A DNA stretch of 7,555 bases from the NCBI GenBank assembly GCA_030642205.1, contig DAOWOF010000108.1:1-7555 (forward strand), read 5' to 3'. The stretch comes from Desulfobacteraceae bacterium. Its GTDB lineage: Bacteria; Desulfobacterota; DSM-4660; Desulfatiglandales; Desulfatiglandaceae. The translations under genes and the position numbers were made by a program. The notes under the pieces are model-generated. The model did not search any database and was not told where the DNA came from. It worked only from the letters and a program-made list of their open reading frames with translations. The number at the start of each line of letters is the position of its first letter. The first letter of the stretch is position 1. Shown in pieces: positions 1-6,252 of the stretch.

Positions 1-83
1 AAATCAGTCCAACTTTCCCTACTGGTAATTATTTTTAGCACAAATATTAGGTGTTTATTTATAATATAATTTTTATTAGAATG

Positions 84-111
84 TTGTACGACTGAAAATA
101 TGCTTTATAGT
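84..111 (+). promoter_or_regulatory. possible sigma-70-type promoter for ftsH cluster
   Basis: A TTGTAC box at 84-89 is followed after 16 bases by TATAGT at 106-111, which differs from the -10 consensus at one position; the -35 box matches only three of six. The surrounding leader (1-161) is very AT-rich and also holds two overlapping TATAAT hexamers at 60-70 without a good -35 box, so promoter-like matches are expected by chance. I see no coding region in 1-249, although the first bases could be the tail of a gene outside the window: one plus frame runs into a stop at 26-28. Support is weak. Confidence 0.25.
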
Positions 112-159
112 GCATCAATTGGAATTGTTTAGGCATTACAAATAATTTTTAAACAGGCT

Positions 160-194
160 CTTAGTAAAAAGACGAGGAACGTCTTTTTACTAGG
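160..194. terminator. perfect 13-bp hairpin upstream of ftsH
   Basis: Bases 162-174 and 180-192 are exact reverse complements (13 bp) around the five-base loop AGGAA. A U-G and a C-G pair at the base could extend the stem to 15 bp. The centre is a GC-rich GACG/CGTC stem flanked by A5 on the left and T5 on the right. This is the layout of a short factor-independent terminator that would work in either direction. It most likely ends an unseen upstream gene, with ftsH then transcribed from a promoter nearby or by read-through. It could instead be a structure in the ftsH leader, because it ends about 42 bases before the ribosome binding site. The dyad itself is certain; its role is inferred. Confidence 0.5.
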
Positions 195-234
195 TTATCA
201 AGAATAAACGATTTTTTAGTAACTCATTTTTTAT

Positions 235-252
235 GGAGGTCAAAGCACATTG
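235..252 (+). promoter_or_regulatory. ribosome binding site deciding the TTG start of ftsH
   Basis: A strong Shine-Dalgarno sequence, GGAGGT at 235-240, is followed after nine bases by TTG at 250-252. The ATG at 233-235 is out of frame and overlaps the site, so it is not the start. The TTG choice also leaves only a short tail ahead of the first membrane helix, as expected for FtsH. Confidence 0.8.
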
Positions 253-2064
253 CATCCTTTTTATAAAAATCTTGCCCTGTGGCTGGTGATCAGCCTGATG
301 ATGGTAATGCTGTTTCAGATTTTTAAGCAGCCGAACCGGAGTAGTCTATCAATTAGCTATAGTGATTTTCTTAATATGGTAGAAAATGGAAACATCTCTG
401 AAGTCACTATCCAGGGAGATGATATCTTTGGCAAGTCTATTAGGGGGCCCTTCAAGACCTTCGCGCCAAAAGACCCTGAACTTATCAAATTACTAAGAAA
501 TAAAGCCATACAAATATCTGTTCAACCTGAAGATGATTCAACCTGGATGCATGTTTTTCTTTCTTGGGTTCCCATGCTGCTCCTTATTGGAGTCTGGATC
601 TTTTTTATGCGGCAGATGCAGGCAGGAGGAGGCAAGGCACTATCTTTTGGTAAAAGCCGTGCCCGGTTAATGACTGACGGCCAGGAAAAAGTTACTTTTA
701 AGGATGTCGCTGGAATTGAAGAGGCCAAAGAGGAACTGGAGGAAATCGTTTCATTCCTTAGAGACCCAAAAAAATATACCCGTCTTGGAGGCCGAATTCC
801 TAAAGGAGTCCTTCTGGTTGGATCACCAGGAACCGGAAAAACTCTTCTGGCCAGAGCAATAGCAGGCGAGGCTGATGTGCCTTTTTTTAGCATAAGCGGC
901 TCTGACTTTGTTGAAATGTTTGTTGGCGTTGGTGCTTCTCGGGTCAGAGACCTTTTTATCCAAGGGAAAAAAAACGCTCCATGCATTATCTTTATTGATG
1001 AAATTGATGCCGTTGGCAGGCATCGTGGCGCTGGCCTGGGAGGCGGCCATGATGAACGGGAACAAACTTTAAACCAGCTGCTGGTAGAGATGGATGGCTT
1101 TGAATCCAATGAAGGAGTAATTCTTATATCTGCCACCAACAGACCTGATGTCCTTGATCCAGCGCTTTTGCGGCCAGGACGCTTTGACCGCCAGGTAATA
1201 GTGCCAATTCCTGACCTTAGAGGCCGTGAAGGCATCCTGCAAGTACATTTCAAGGGCAAAATTTTAGGCGATGACGTGGTGGCTTCCGTCCTGGCCCGCG
1301 GCACGCCTGGCTTTACAGGAGCAGATCTTGAAAACATGGTCAATGAGGCGGCTCTCATGGCGGCCAGACGAGACAAGGATCGTGTGGAAATGGTTGATTT
1401 TGAAGATGCTAAGGATAAAGTCCTTATGGGCGCTGAACGAAGAAGCTTGATTCTTAGTGATAAGGAAAAAAAGATTACGGCTTACCATGAATCAGGACAT
1501 ACCCTGGTAGCAAGGATGCTTCCTGATACGGATCCAATCCATAAGGTGACAATCGTTCCCAGGGGACGGTCTTTGGGTATAACCCAACAACTTCCCATTG
1601 ATGAAAAACATACCTACCCCAAGGACTATCTCTTAAATAATATCACGATCTTTATGGGTGGTCGAGCGGCAGAGGAAATTTTTCTCGGTCAACAGACCAC
1701 CGGTGCTGGCAATGATATTGAACGGGCTACTGAGCTCGCGCATAAAATGGTATGTGAATATGGAATGAGTGATAAATTCGGGCCTCTTTCCTTTGGAAAA
1801 AACGATGAGCAGATATTCCTTGGCAGAGAAATTGCCCAGCATCGGGATTACAGTGAAGAGACAGCCCGAATAATTGATGCTGAAGTTAAAAAAATTATTA
1901 CTGATTCATATCAAGAGGCCCTGCATATCATAAAAGAAAATATGGAAATTATGGAGAACATGGCAATGGCCTTAATGGAAAAGGAAACACTGAACGCCAA
2001 AGATATTGATGATATTATAGCAGGAAAAGATGTACTAGGGGCTTCCCCGGATAAAGAAAAATGA
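250..2064 (+). CDS. ftsH: ATP-dependent zinc metalloprotease FtsH
   Basis: Membrane-anchored AAA+ protease that unfolds and degrades damaged membrane proteins and some short-lived regulators, working as a hexamer with its catalytic part in the cytoplasm. At 604 residues it is near the usual length. A first membrane helix lies at about residues 8-25, a short periplasmic domain follows, and a second helix spans about 100-121. The AAA domain shows Walker A GSPGTGKT (191-198, K197), the pore loop FVG (224-226), Walker B ending D250-E251, and the second region of homology with arginine fingers R308 and R311. The peptidase has the zinc motif HESGH (413-417) with third ligand D489. Two mild oddities are Ser192 where Pro is common in Walker A, and Ser where Ala is common in the zinc motif; neither removes a catalytic residue. 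It starts with TTG behind a strong ribosome binding site. The last codons overlap folP by four bases, which suggests an operon. Confidence 0.97.
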   Translation: MHPFYKNLALWLVISLMMVMLFQIFKQPNRSSLSISYSDFLNMVENGNISEVTIQGDDIFGKSIRGPFKTFAPKDPELIKLLRNKAIQISVQPEDDSTWMHVFLSWVPMLLLIGVWIFFMRQMQAGGGKALSFGKSRARLMTDGQEKVTFKDVAGIEEAKEELEEIVSFLRDPKKYTRLGGRIPKGVLLVGSPGTGKTLLARAIAGEADVPFFSISGSDFVEMFVGVGASRVRDLFIQGKKNAPCIIFIDEIDAVGRHRGAGLGGGHDEREQTLNQLLVEMDGFESNEGVILISATNRPDVLDPALLRPGRFDRQVIVPIPDLRGREGILQVHFKGKILGDDVVASVLARGTPGFTGADLENMVNEAALMAARRDKDRVEMVDFEDAKDKVLMGAERRSLILSDKEKKITAYHESGHTLVARMLPDTDPIHKVTIVPRGRSLGITQQLPIDEKHTYPKDYLLNNITIFMGGRAAEEIFLGQQTTGAGNDIERATELAHKMVCEYGMSDKFGPLSFGKNDEQIFLGREIAQHRDYSEETARIIDAEVKKIITDSYQEALHIIKENMEIMENMAMALMEKETLNAKDIDDIIAGKDVLGASPDKEK

Positions 2065-2906
2065 GTTTGCAATTAAGTTGGGCAAATTTCAGGATAGATA
2101 TGAGTCAAAGGACTCATATTATGGGGATTCTTAATATAACGCCTGATTCTTTTTCAGACGGGGGCAGGTATATGGCTTTAGAAAAAGCGGTGGAATATGC
2201 CCTGGAAATGGTTGAGGATGGAGCAGATATAATAGATGTAGGAGGAGAATCAACAAGGCCTTATGCCCAAAAAATTTCTGCGATGGAAGAAATGGATAGA
2301 GTCTTGCCTGTTATTGAAGCTCTCAAAAAAGAGATCCAAATTCCCATCAGTATTGATACCTGCAAAGCCGATGTCGCGAGCAAAGCCTTACAGGCTGGTG
2401 CTTCCATTATTAATGATATATCTGCCTTGAACTTTGATACCAATATGGCCTCTTTAGCTGCTGAATCAGAAGTCCCTGTAATTCTGATGCATATGCAGGG
2501 GACCCCTCAAGACATGCAGGTTAACCCAATCTATCAAGATCTTATTATTGATATTTTGAATTTTTTCAATAAAGCCCTTAAAAAAGCAAAGGCATCCGGA
2601 ATCAGGGAAGAACTTATTATTGTGGATCCTGGAATAGGATTCGGCAAGTCCTTTGATGATAATCTGAAAATAATTAATCAACTAAAAAGCTTTGCCTCTC
2701 TTAATAGGCCTGTTTTAATCGGCCCATCAGACAAGGCCTTTATAGGAAAGATTTTAAATAAGGAACCCGGAGACAGAACAACAGGCACAATGGCTGTTAT
2801 TGCAGCGGGGATTATGAATGGAGCGCATATCGTCCGAGTCCATAATGTAAAAAAAGCCGTTGAGACTGCCAGGATCATTGATGCCATAAAGCACGAAACT
2901 TTATAG
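2061..2906 (+). CDS. folP: dihydropteroate synthase
   Basis: Condenses 6-hydroxymethyl-dihydropterin diphosphate with p-aminobenzoate to give dihydropteroate in folate synthesis; cytoplasmic, TIM-barrel fold, 281 residues, a normal length. Visible motifs in order are MGILNITPDSFSDGG (21-35, N25), GGESTRP (61-67), SIDT (D99), IND (N118), MHMQGTP near residue 147, DPGIGFGK (D189-K196), SDK (223-225) and RVH (R259, H261). The pterin-side residues known from other DHPS enzymes are kept. Several neighbouring positions differ from the usual form: Tyr68 after STRP where Gly is common, Asp200 in place of His before Asn201, Asp224 where SRK is usual, and Asn262 where Asp is usual. The ATG start overlaps the ftsH stop (ATGA) with no clear ribosome binding site, so coupling to ftsH is likely. 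A small GGGG-CTT-CCCC stem sits at 2038-2048 just before it. A later ATG at 2100 has an AGGA, but it would cut off part of the N-terminal strand that is conserved in the family. Confidence 0.96.
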   Translation: MSLQLSWANFRIDMSQRTHIMGILNITPDSFSDGGRYMALEKAVEYALEMVEDGADIIDVGGESTRPYAQKISAMEEMDRVLPVIEALKKEIQIPISIDTCKADVASKALQAGASIINDISALNFDTNMASLAAESEVPVILMHMQGTPQDMQVNPIYQDLIIDILNFFNKALKKAKASGIREELIIVDPGIGFGKSFDDNLKIINQLKSFASLNRPVLIGPSDKAFIGKILNKEPGDRTTGTMAVIAAGIMNGAHIVRVHNVKKAVETARIIDAIKHETL

Positions 2907-2984
2907 ATTAAATTATAGCTTCTCCATAACCACCATGCTATTTTGTTATACCTGCCAAGGCATTGATTCGGGTAAGGAAAAAAG

Positions 2985-3767
2985 ATGTTTCTATGTATTG
3001 ATATCGGTAATACAAACACAGTCCTGGGTGTGACAAGACAAAACAAGATTTGCCAGCAATGGCGGATCAGAAGTGAAAAAAAGCTTACCACTGATGAACT
3101 TAGAGGTATAGTATCAGGCCTTTTTCAGATGGAAGGAATGAGCGCTGAGGCAATAAAGATAATAATAATATCCTCTGTGGTTCCAGCCCTAACCAGAATC
3201 TTTAAAGACCTCGCACTAAACTATTTTCACATTACGCCGCTGATTGTCGGGCATAAACTGGATATCGGGATGCCTGTTCAATATGATAATCCCAGGGAAA
3301 TAGGGGCTGATCGTATCGTAAATGCCGTTAGCGCTTATACAAAATATTTGAAAGCGCTTGTGGTCATTGATTTCGGGACTGCGACTACTTTTGATTATAT
3401 CTCTGGGGAAGGGGAATATCAAGGAGGAGCTATTGCGCCCGGGATGATGATTGCTTTAGATGCCCTCTTTCAGAATACATCCAAATTACCTCGAATTGAA
3501 GACCTGGTACGACCTGAAAAAATTATTGCCAAAAATACCATTGATAGCATTAATAGCGGCATAATTTATGGCTATGCCGGTTTAGTGGATGGAATTGTCA
3601 GAAGGATCAAACAGGAAGCTGGGGGGAACCCTTTGGTTATTGCCACTGGCGGGTTAGCCCCACTTATTTGCGATGTTTGTCAGACGATAGATCGAATAGA
3701 TAAAGATTTGACCATTGAAGGTCTGATGATAATTGCCGGATCTTCACTTGCAAAAGCATCAAAATAG
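2985..3767 (+). CDS. coaX: type III pantothenate kinase
   Basis: Phosphorylates pantothenate to 4'-phosphopantothenate, the first step of coenzyme A synthesis, in the cytoplasm. It belongs to the ASKHA (actin/Hsp70-like) fold and normally acts as a dimer that needs a monovalent cation. The 260-residue length is normal. The N-terminus has the phosphate-binding motif DIGNTNT (residues 5-11). GADR (107-110) carries the likely catalytic base Asp109. DFGTATT (129-135) matches the second phosphate/cation motif with Asp129. The GGAIAPG and ATGG segments further on are also typical of the family. The ATG is preceded by AAGGA at 2974-2978 with six bases of spacing. It lies 78 bases after folP on the same strand and may share its transcript; I see no convincing promoter or terminator in that gap. 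The partner birA, often beside coaX in other bacteria, is not here. Confidence 0.96.
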   Translation: MFLCIDIGNTNTVLGVTRQNKICQQWRIRSEKKLTTDELRGIVSGLFQMEGMSAEAIKIIIISSVVPALTRIFKDLALNYFHITPLIVGHKLDIGMPVQYDNPREIGADRIVNAVSAYTKYLKALVVIDFGTATTFDYISGEGEYQGGAIAPGMMIALDALFQNTSKLPRIEDLVRPEKIIAKNTIDSINSGIIYGYAGLVDGIVRRIKQEAGGNPLVIATGGLAPLICDVCQTIDRIDKDLTIEGLMIIAGSSLAKASK

Positions 3768-3784
3768 CACAGCTCCGACATAGG

Positions 3785-3803
3785 GAGAAAGGGTAAGTTT
3801 CTC
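3785..3803. terminator. small stem-loop at the convergent junction
   Basis: GAGAAA at 3785-3790 pairs exactly with TTTCTC at 3798-3803 around a seven-base loop, inside the 43-base gap between the stops of coaX and the opposing synthetase gene. A second AT-only dyad, CTTTATA at 3809-3815 with TATAAAG at 3821-3827, overlaps the last codons of the opposing gene. The position suits a bidirectional terminator, but both stems are short and no clear T-run follows on either strand, so the call is tentative. Confidence 0.28.
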
Positions 3804-3810
3804 AAAGGCT

Positions 3811-5235
3811 TTATAATGTATATAAAGGTAAATTTTTGATCATATTGACTGCATTTCTAATGGTTGAAATAACCGGTATGCCCGCGTCCATAAATCTTTT
3901 CTGTTCAGGCATTAAAATTTTTACAGATTCATGCAGCCCAACAGTATGCATTATTACAACCACTGGTTTTTTAATTTCAGTCAAAGCTTCCAAAATTCTT
4001 TGATTATTATGCCTAACTTGTTGCCTGCCATGGAAAAACAGATTACTTTCAAATTCAAATTGAATTATAAACAAGCCAATTTCTGACCAGGCCCCAATAA
4101 GCCTGATAGCTTCACAAAACAAATCAGCTTCTGCCCATAATGGAAGATCAAAAGGATTTTTAATGCCGGTTCCTATACTTGGAATAATATTGCGTAACTC
4201 GGTTTGCAATACTTCAGGAACAGGAGGAAGATGAAGGCCGGATTGCTCGCAAAGGTCACTGGATAGAACACCTGGACCGCCTCCACTGCCAATAATTGCT
4301 ATATTCCTGTTTTTTACAGAATTTATATATAATAATCCAAGCGCTGTATCCACCATTTCTTCAAAATTTGCAACACTGATAGCGCCCGCCTGTTTAATAG
4401 AAGCATCCCAAATACGACTTTCTACTGCCAAAGAGCCTGTATGGGAAAAAATAGCCCTGGAACCTGCCTTTGTTCGCCCACCTTTAAGAATCACTACGGG
4501 TTTAATTTTTGCTGCCTTTTTAATGGCTTGAAGAAATCCGGGGCCATCTTTTATGCCTTCAATATATCCGGCAATAATTTTGCTTTCATGATCAGTGGCA
4601 AAATAATTCAAAAAATCAACCTCATTAAGGTCATATCCATTACCATAACTAACTAATTTACTAAGCGAATTGCCTTTTAGGCGCATCTGATTAACCATCT
4701 CTACTGAATGCCAGCCACTTTGAGAGAAAAATGCAGCCTTGCCTTGAAATCGAGGGAAATCAGTTCTCCAGCACAAACCGTCGCCGGGTGAAAAAATACC
4801 CATGCAGTTCGGCCCCAGGATACGGGTTTGAGATAGACCGATAAGTTCTATGAGGCCGGCCTCAAGTTTTTTGCCTTGTTCTGCGCCTGTTTCACCAAAC
4901 CCGGCAGAAAAAAGGTGAACAAATTTGATTCTTTTTTTAATGCAATCCTGAATCGTTTGGTGAGTGTGCCGCGCCGGGATACACAAGATGGCCAAATCAA
5001 TATCTGATGGAACATCATCAAGAGAAGAGTAGACCTTTAGTCCGTTGTACATCTTCATTTTATTGCTTATGGGATATATTTCACCGCTATAACCCAATTC
5101 ACTCATGGCATTAATCCACGCATTTCCTCCAAATTTAGCAGGGTCGTCTGGTATGCCGATCACAGCGATTGTTCGAGGATGAAATAGTCTCTCCAGATCA
5201 TATTGTTTTTTTTCTTTCTTTCCTGGATCAAACAT
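3811..5235 (-). CDS. ADP-forming acyl-CoA synthetase, alpha-type subunit
   Basis: 474 residues resembling the alpha subunit of ADP-forming acetyl/acyl-CoA synthetases, which interconvert acyl-CoA, ADP and phosphate with acid, CoA and ATP. A Rossmann CoA-binding domain starts at HPRTIAVIG (19-27) and continues to a GPNCMG motif. A succinyl-CoA-ligase-like flavodoxin domain follows with SQSG (171-174) and the phosphorylated histidine in SHTGS (His265), then a third domain with GSGGGPG. The ATP-grasp (beta) domain is absent, both in this protein and beside it, so a partner encoded elsewhere is needed for full activity. SQSG is followed by Trp-His rather than the common Ala-Leu. Substrate cannot be read from sequence. 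I chose the ATG at 5235 over one at 5289 because AGGAGG (5248-5253) precedes it, the N-terminus then fits the family, and the overlap with trmJ falls from 62 to 8 bases. It is the last gene of the minus-strand cluster. Confidence 0.85.
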   Translation of the reverse strand: MFDPGKKEKKQYDLERLFHPRTIAVIGIPDDPAKFGGNAWINAMSELGYSGEIYPISNKMKMYNGLKVYSSLDDVPSDIDLAILCIPARHTHQTIQDCIKKRIKFVHLFSAGFGETGAEQGKKLEAGLIELIGLSQTRILGPNCMGIFSPGDGLCWRTDFPRFQGKAAFFSQSGWHSVEMVNQMRLKGNSLSKLVSYGNGYDLNEVDFLNYFATDHESKIIAGYIEGIKDGPGFLQAIKKAAKIKPVVILKGGRTKAGSRAIFSHTGSLAVESRIWDASIKQAGAISVANFEEMVDTALGLLYINSVKNRNIAIIGSGGGPGVLSSDLCEQSGLHLPPVPEVLQTELRNIIPSIGTGIKNPFDLPLWAEADLFCEAIRLIGAWSEIGLFIIQFEFESNLFFHGRQQVRHNNQRILEALTEIKKPVVVIMHTVGLHESVKILMPEQKRFMDAGIPVISTIRNAVNMIKNLPLYTL

Positions 5236-5995
5236 TATTCTTTTTATCCTCCTGTTTAGATCTCTGATATTGCCCTGTATACCAGTCAATCTGACGGCAA
5301 AGGCCTCTGATGATTCGCACCTCTTTAGCCCTGAGAGGTAATCTTGACAGGAAACGTCTTATGTTGTTCATCCAGTGTTCAGGGTTTTGTATGTCAATAA
5401 AACCAATCTTGGTACAAAGTTCCTTTAGGTGCCCATACATTCCTTCAAGTTCAAATTTATTTGCCAGACGGGGTATTGATTTCAGTTCTATATCAGTTGA
5501 AGCAAGAGAGAGTTCATAGCAGAGGATTAATACTGCATGGGCCAGGTTAAGAGATGAGAATTTTATGGTAGGGATGCTCACTATTGTATGGCAGTAGCGA
5601 AGCTCTTCATTTGATAGACCACAATCTTCCCGGCCGAAGAGAAGCGCTACCTTGTTATTTTCAGAGATTGAGATAAGCTGTCTCGCGAGCTGCCTGGGAC
5701 GAGTCTGGGCTGGCCTATTCGCTCCAATCCTGGCGGTTGAACCGACAACATATTGAAAATTGCCTATGGCTTCTTCCAGATCATCATAGATTTGAAGCTC
5801 CCTGATTATGTTTAAGGAAGCAGATGTGGCTGTTTTGTGAATCCTGTTCAGGTCATAGTTTTTTGGATTAACAAGGATAAGCTGGCTAAGGCCCATATTA
5901 TTCATAGCCCTGGCTGATGCTCCGATATTTTCCGGGATCTGGGTATGAGAAAGGATAATAGCTATATTATTAAGTTTTATGCGAGATATCATCAT
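5228..5995 (-). CDS. trmJ: tRNA (cytidine/uridine-2'-O-)-methyltransferase TrmJ-like
   Basis: SPOUT (TrmH/SpoU) family enzyme that transfers a methyl group from S-adenosylmethionine to a ribose 2'-hydroxyl; TrmJ members modify tRNA position 32. The three family motifs are present: NIGASARAM (23-31, with the probable catalytic Arg29), LFGREDCGLSNEEL (119-132), and the knot motif SSLNLAHAV (147-155). GSTAR near residue 85 and the C-terminal helical segment with RLPLRAKEV resemble TrmJ more than other SpoU enzymes. At 255 residues it is close to E. coli TrmJ. Two ATG codons stand in tandem (5995 and 5992); no good ribosome binding site precedes them. The start lies 26 bases inside the preceding small gene, so translation probably depends on coupling. 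The methyltransferase family is certain; the exact target position is inferred from the motifs. Confidence 0.9.
   Translation of the reverse strand: MMISRIKLNNIAIILSHTQIPENIGASARAMNNMGLSQLILVNPKNYDLNRIHKTATSASLNIIRELQIYDDLEEAIGNFQYVVGSTARIGANRPAQTRPRQLARQLISISENNKVALLFGREDCGLSNEELRYCHTIVSIPTIKFSSLNLAHAVLILCYELSLASTDIELKSIPRLANKFELEGMYGHLKELCTKIGFIDIQNPEHWMNNIRRFLSRLPLRAKEVRIIRGLCRQIDWYTGQYQRSKQEDKKNNV
5233..5253 (-). promoter_or_regulatory. ribosome binding site deciding the synthetase start
   Basis: On the minus strand AGGAGG (plus positions 5248-5253) lies 12 bases ahead of the ATG at 5235-5233. The spacing is a little long, but the match is full length. The site lies within the last codons of trmJ, whose TGA stop (5230-5228) falls just inside the new gene, so re-initiation or coupling after trmJ is likely. 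Confidence 0.65.
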
Positions 5996-6203
5996 TTAAG
6001 ATCTTTATTATTTCAGCCATGAGACTCTCATCATCAAAGCTGAAGGAAACAGTCCCATGGTTAATTTCAAAAGAAATAAGCAAACATCCATGTTCATCAG
6101 CCACCAATTCGAGTAGTTCCCTGAATTCCATGACCTCTGGATAATTCAAGGTATTTACTTCTTTTGAAAACATATCAACTTCTATCAATCCATATGATTC
6201 CAT
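5970..6203 (-). CDS. small acidic protein of unknown function upstream of trmJ
   Basis: I do not recognise this 77-residue protein. It is strongly acidic (17 Asp/Glu against 4 Lys/Arg), has a single Cys (Cys40), and shows no signal peptide, membrane helix or metal motif. By eye it could form a helix (about 22-37), two strands (41-47 and 51-56) and a final helix (58-70), so a small compact cytoplasmic domain is plausible. The stop lies 26 bases inside trmJ, and the MFS gene ends 49 bases upstream on the same strand, which places it in one transcription unit with them. No strong ribosome binding site precedes the ATG at 6203. Met11 (6173) is an alternative start that would remove a poorly patterned N-terminus. 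The coupling to trmJ and the regular hydrophobic spacing argue for a real gene; no function is claimed. Confidence 0.65.
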   Translation of the reverse strand: MESYGLIEVDMFSKEVNTLNYPEVMEFRELLELVADEHGCLLISFEINHGTVSFSFDDESLMAEIIKILNDDISHKT

Positions 6204-6252
6204 ATATTTTACCCGGTTAAAAAGATTATTCAGGCACGATTTAAATAAAAGA

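Noticed and set aside
1..28. Possible tail of an upstream plus-strand gene ending at 26-28
   Set aside because: Only eight codons are visible. A stop there would suit a gene ended by the 160-194 hairpin, but more than 130 bases separate them and nothing identifies a protein.
820..843. Ser in place of Pro in the FtsH Walker A motif as a sign of an inactive ATPase
   Set aside because: The Lys and Thr that bind nucleotide, the Walker B Asp-Glu and both arginine fingers are present, and this loop position varies among active AAA+ proteins.
522..1376. 284-codon open frame on the minus strand opposite ftsH
   Set aside because: It lies wholly within the ftsH coding region, where every FtsH catalytic motif is intact on the plus strand. 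Its translation is Ser/Arg/Pro-rich without a recognisable domain, typical of an antisense shadow.
2678..3091. 137-codon minus-strand frame across the folP-coaX gap
   Set aside because: It overlaps the conserved 3' end of folP and the conserved 5' end of coaX and has no family motif or credible ribosome binding site.
4441..4656. 71-codon plus-strand frame opposite the synthetase gene
   Set aside because: It lies antisense to the conserved segment carrying the SHTGS histidine, and its translation has no recognisable pattern.
5236..5289. Longer start for the synthetase gene at 5289
   Set aside because: It would add 18 residues rich in Arg and Asn with no family match and a 62-base overlap with trmJ, whereas the ATG at 5235 has AGGAGG upstream.
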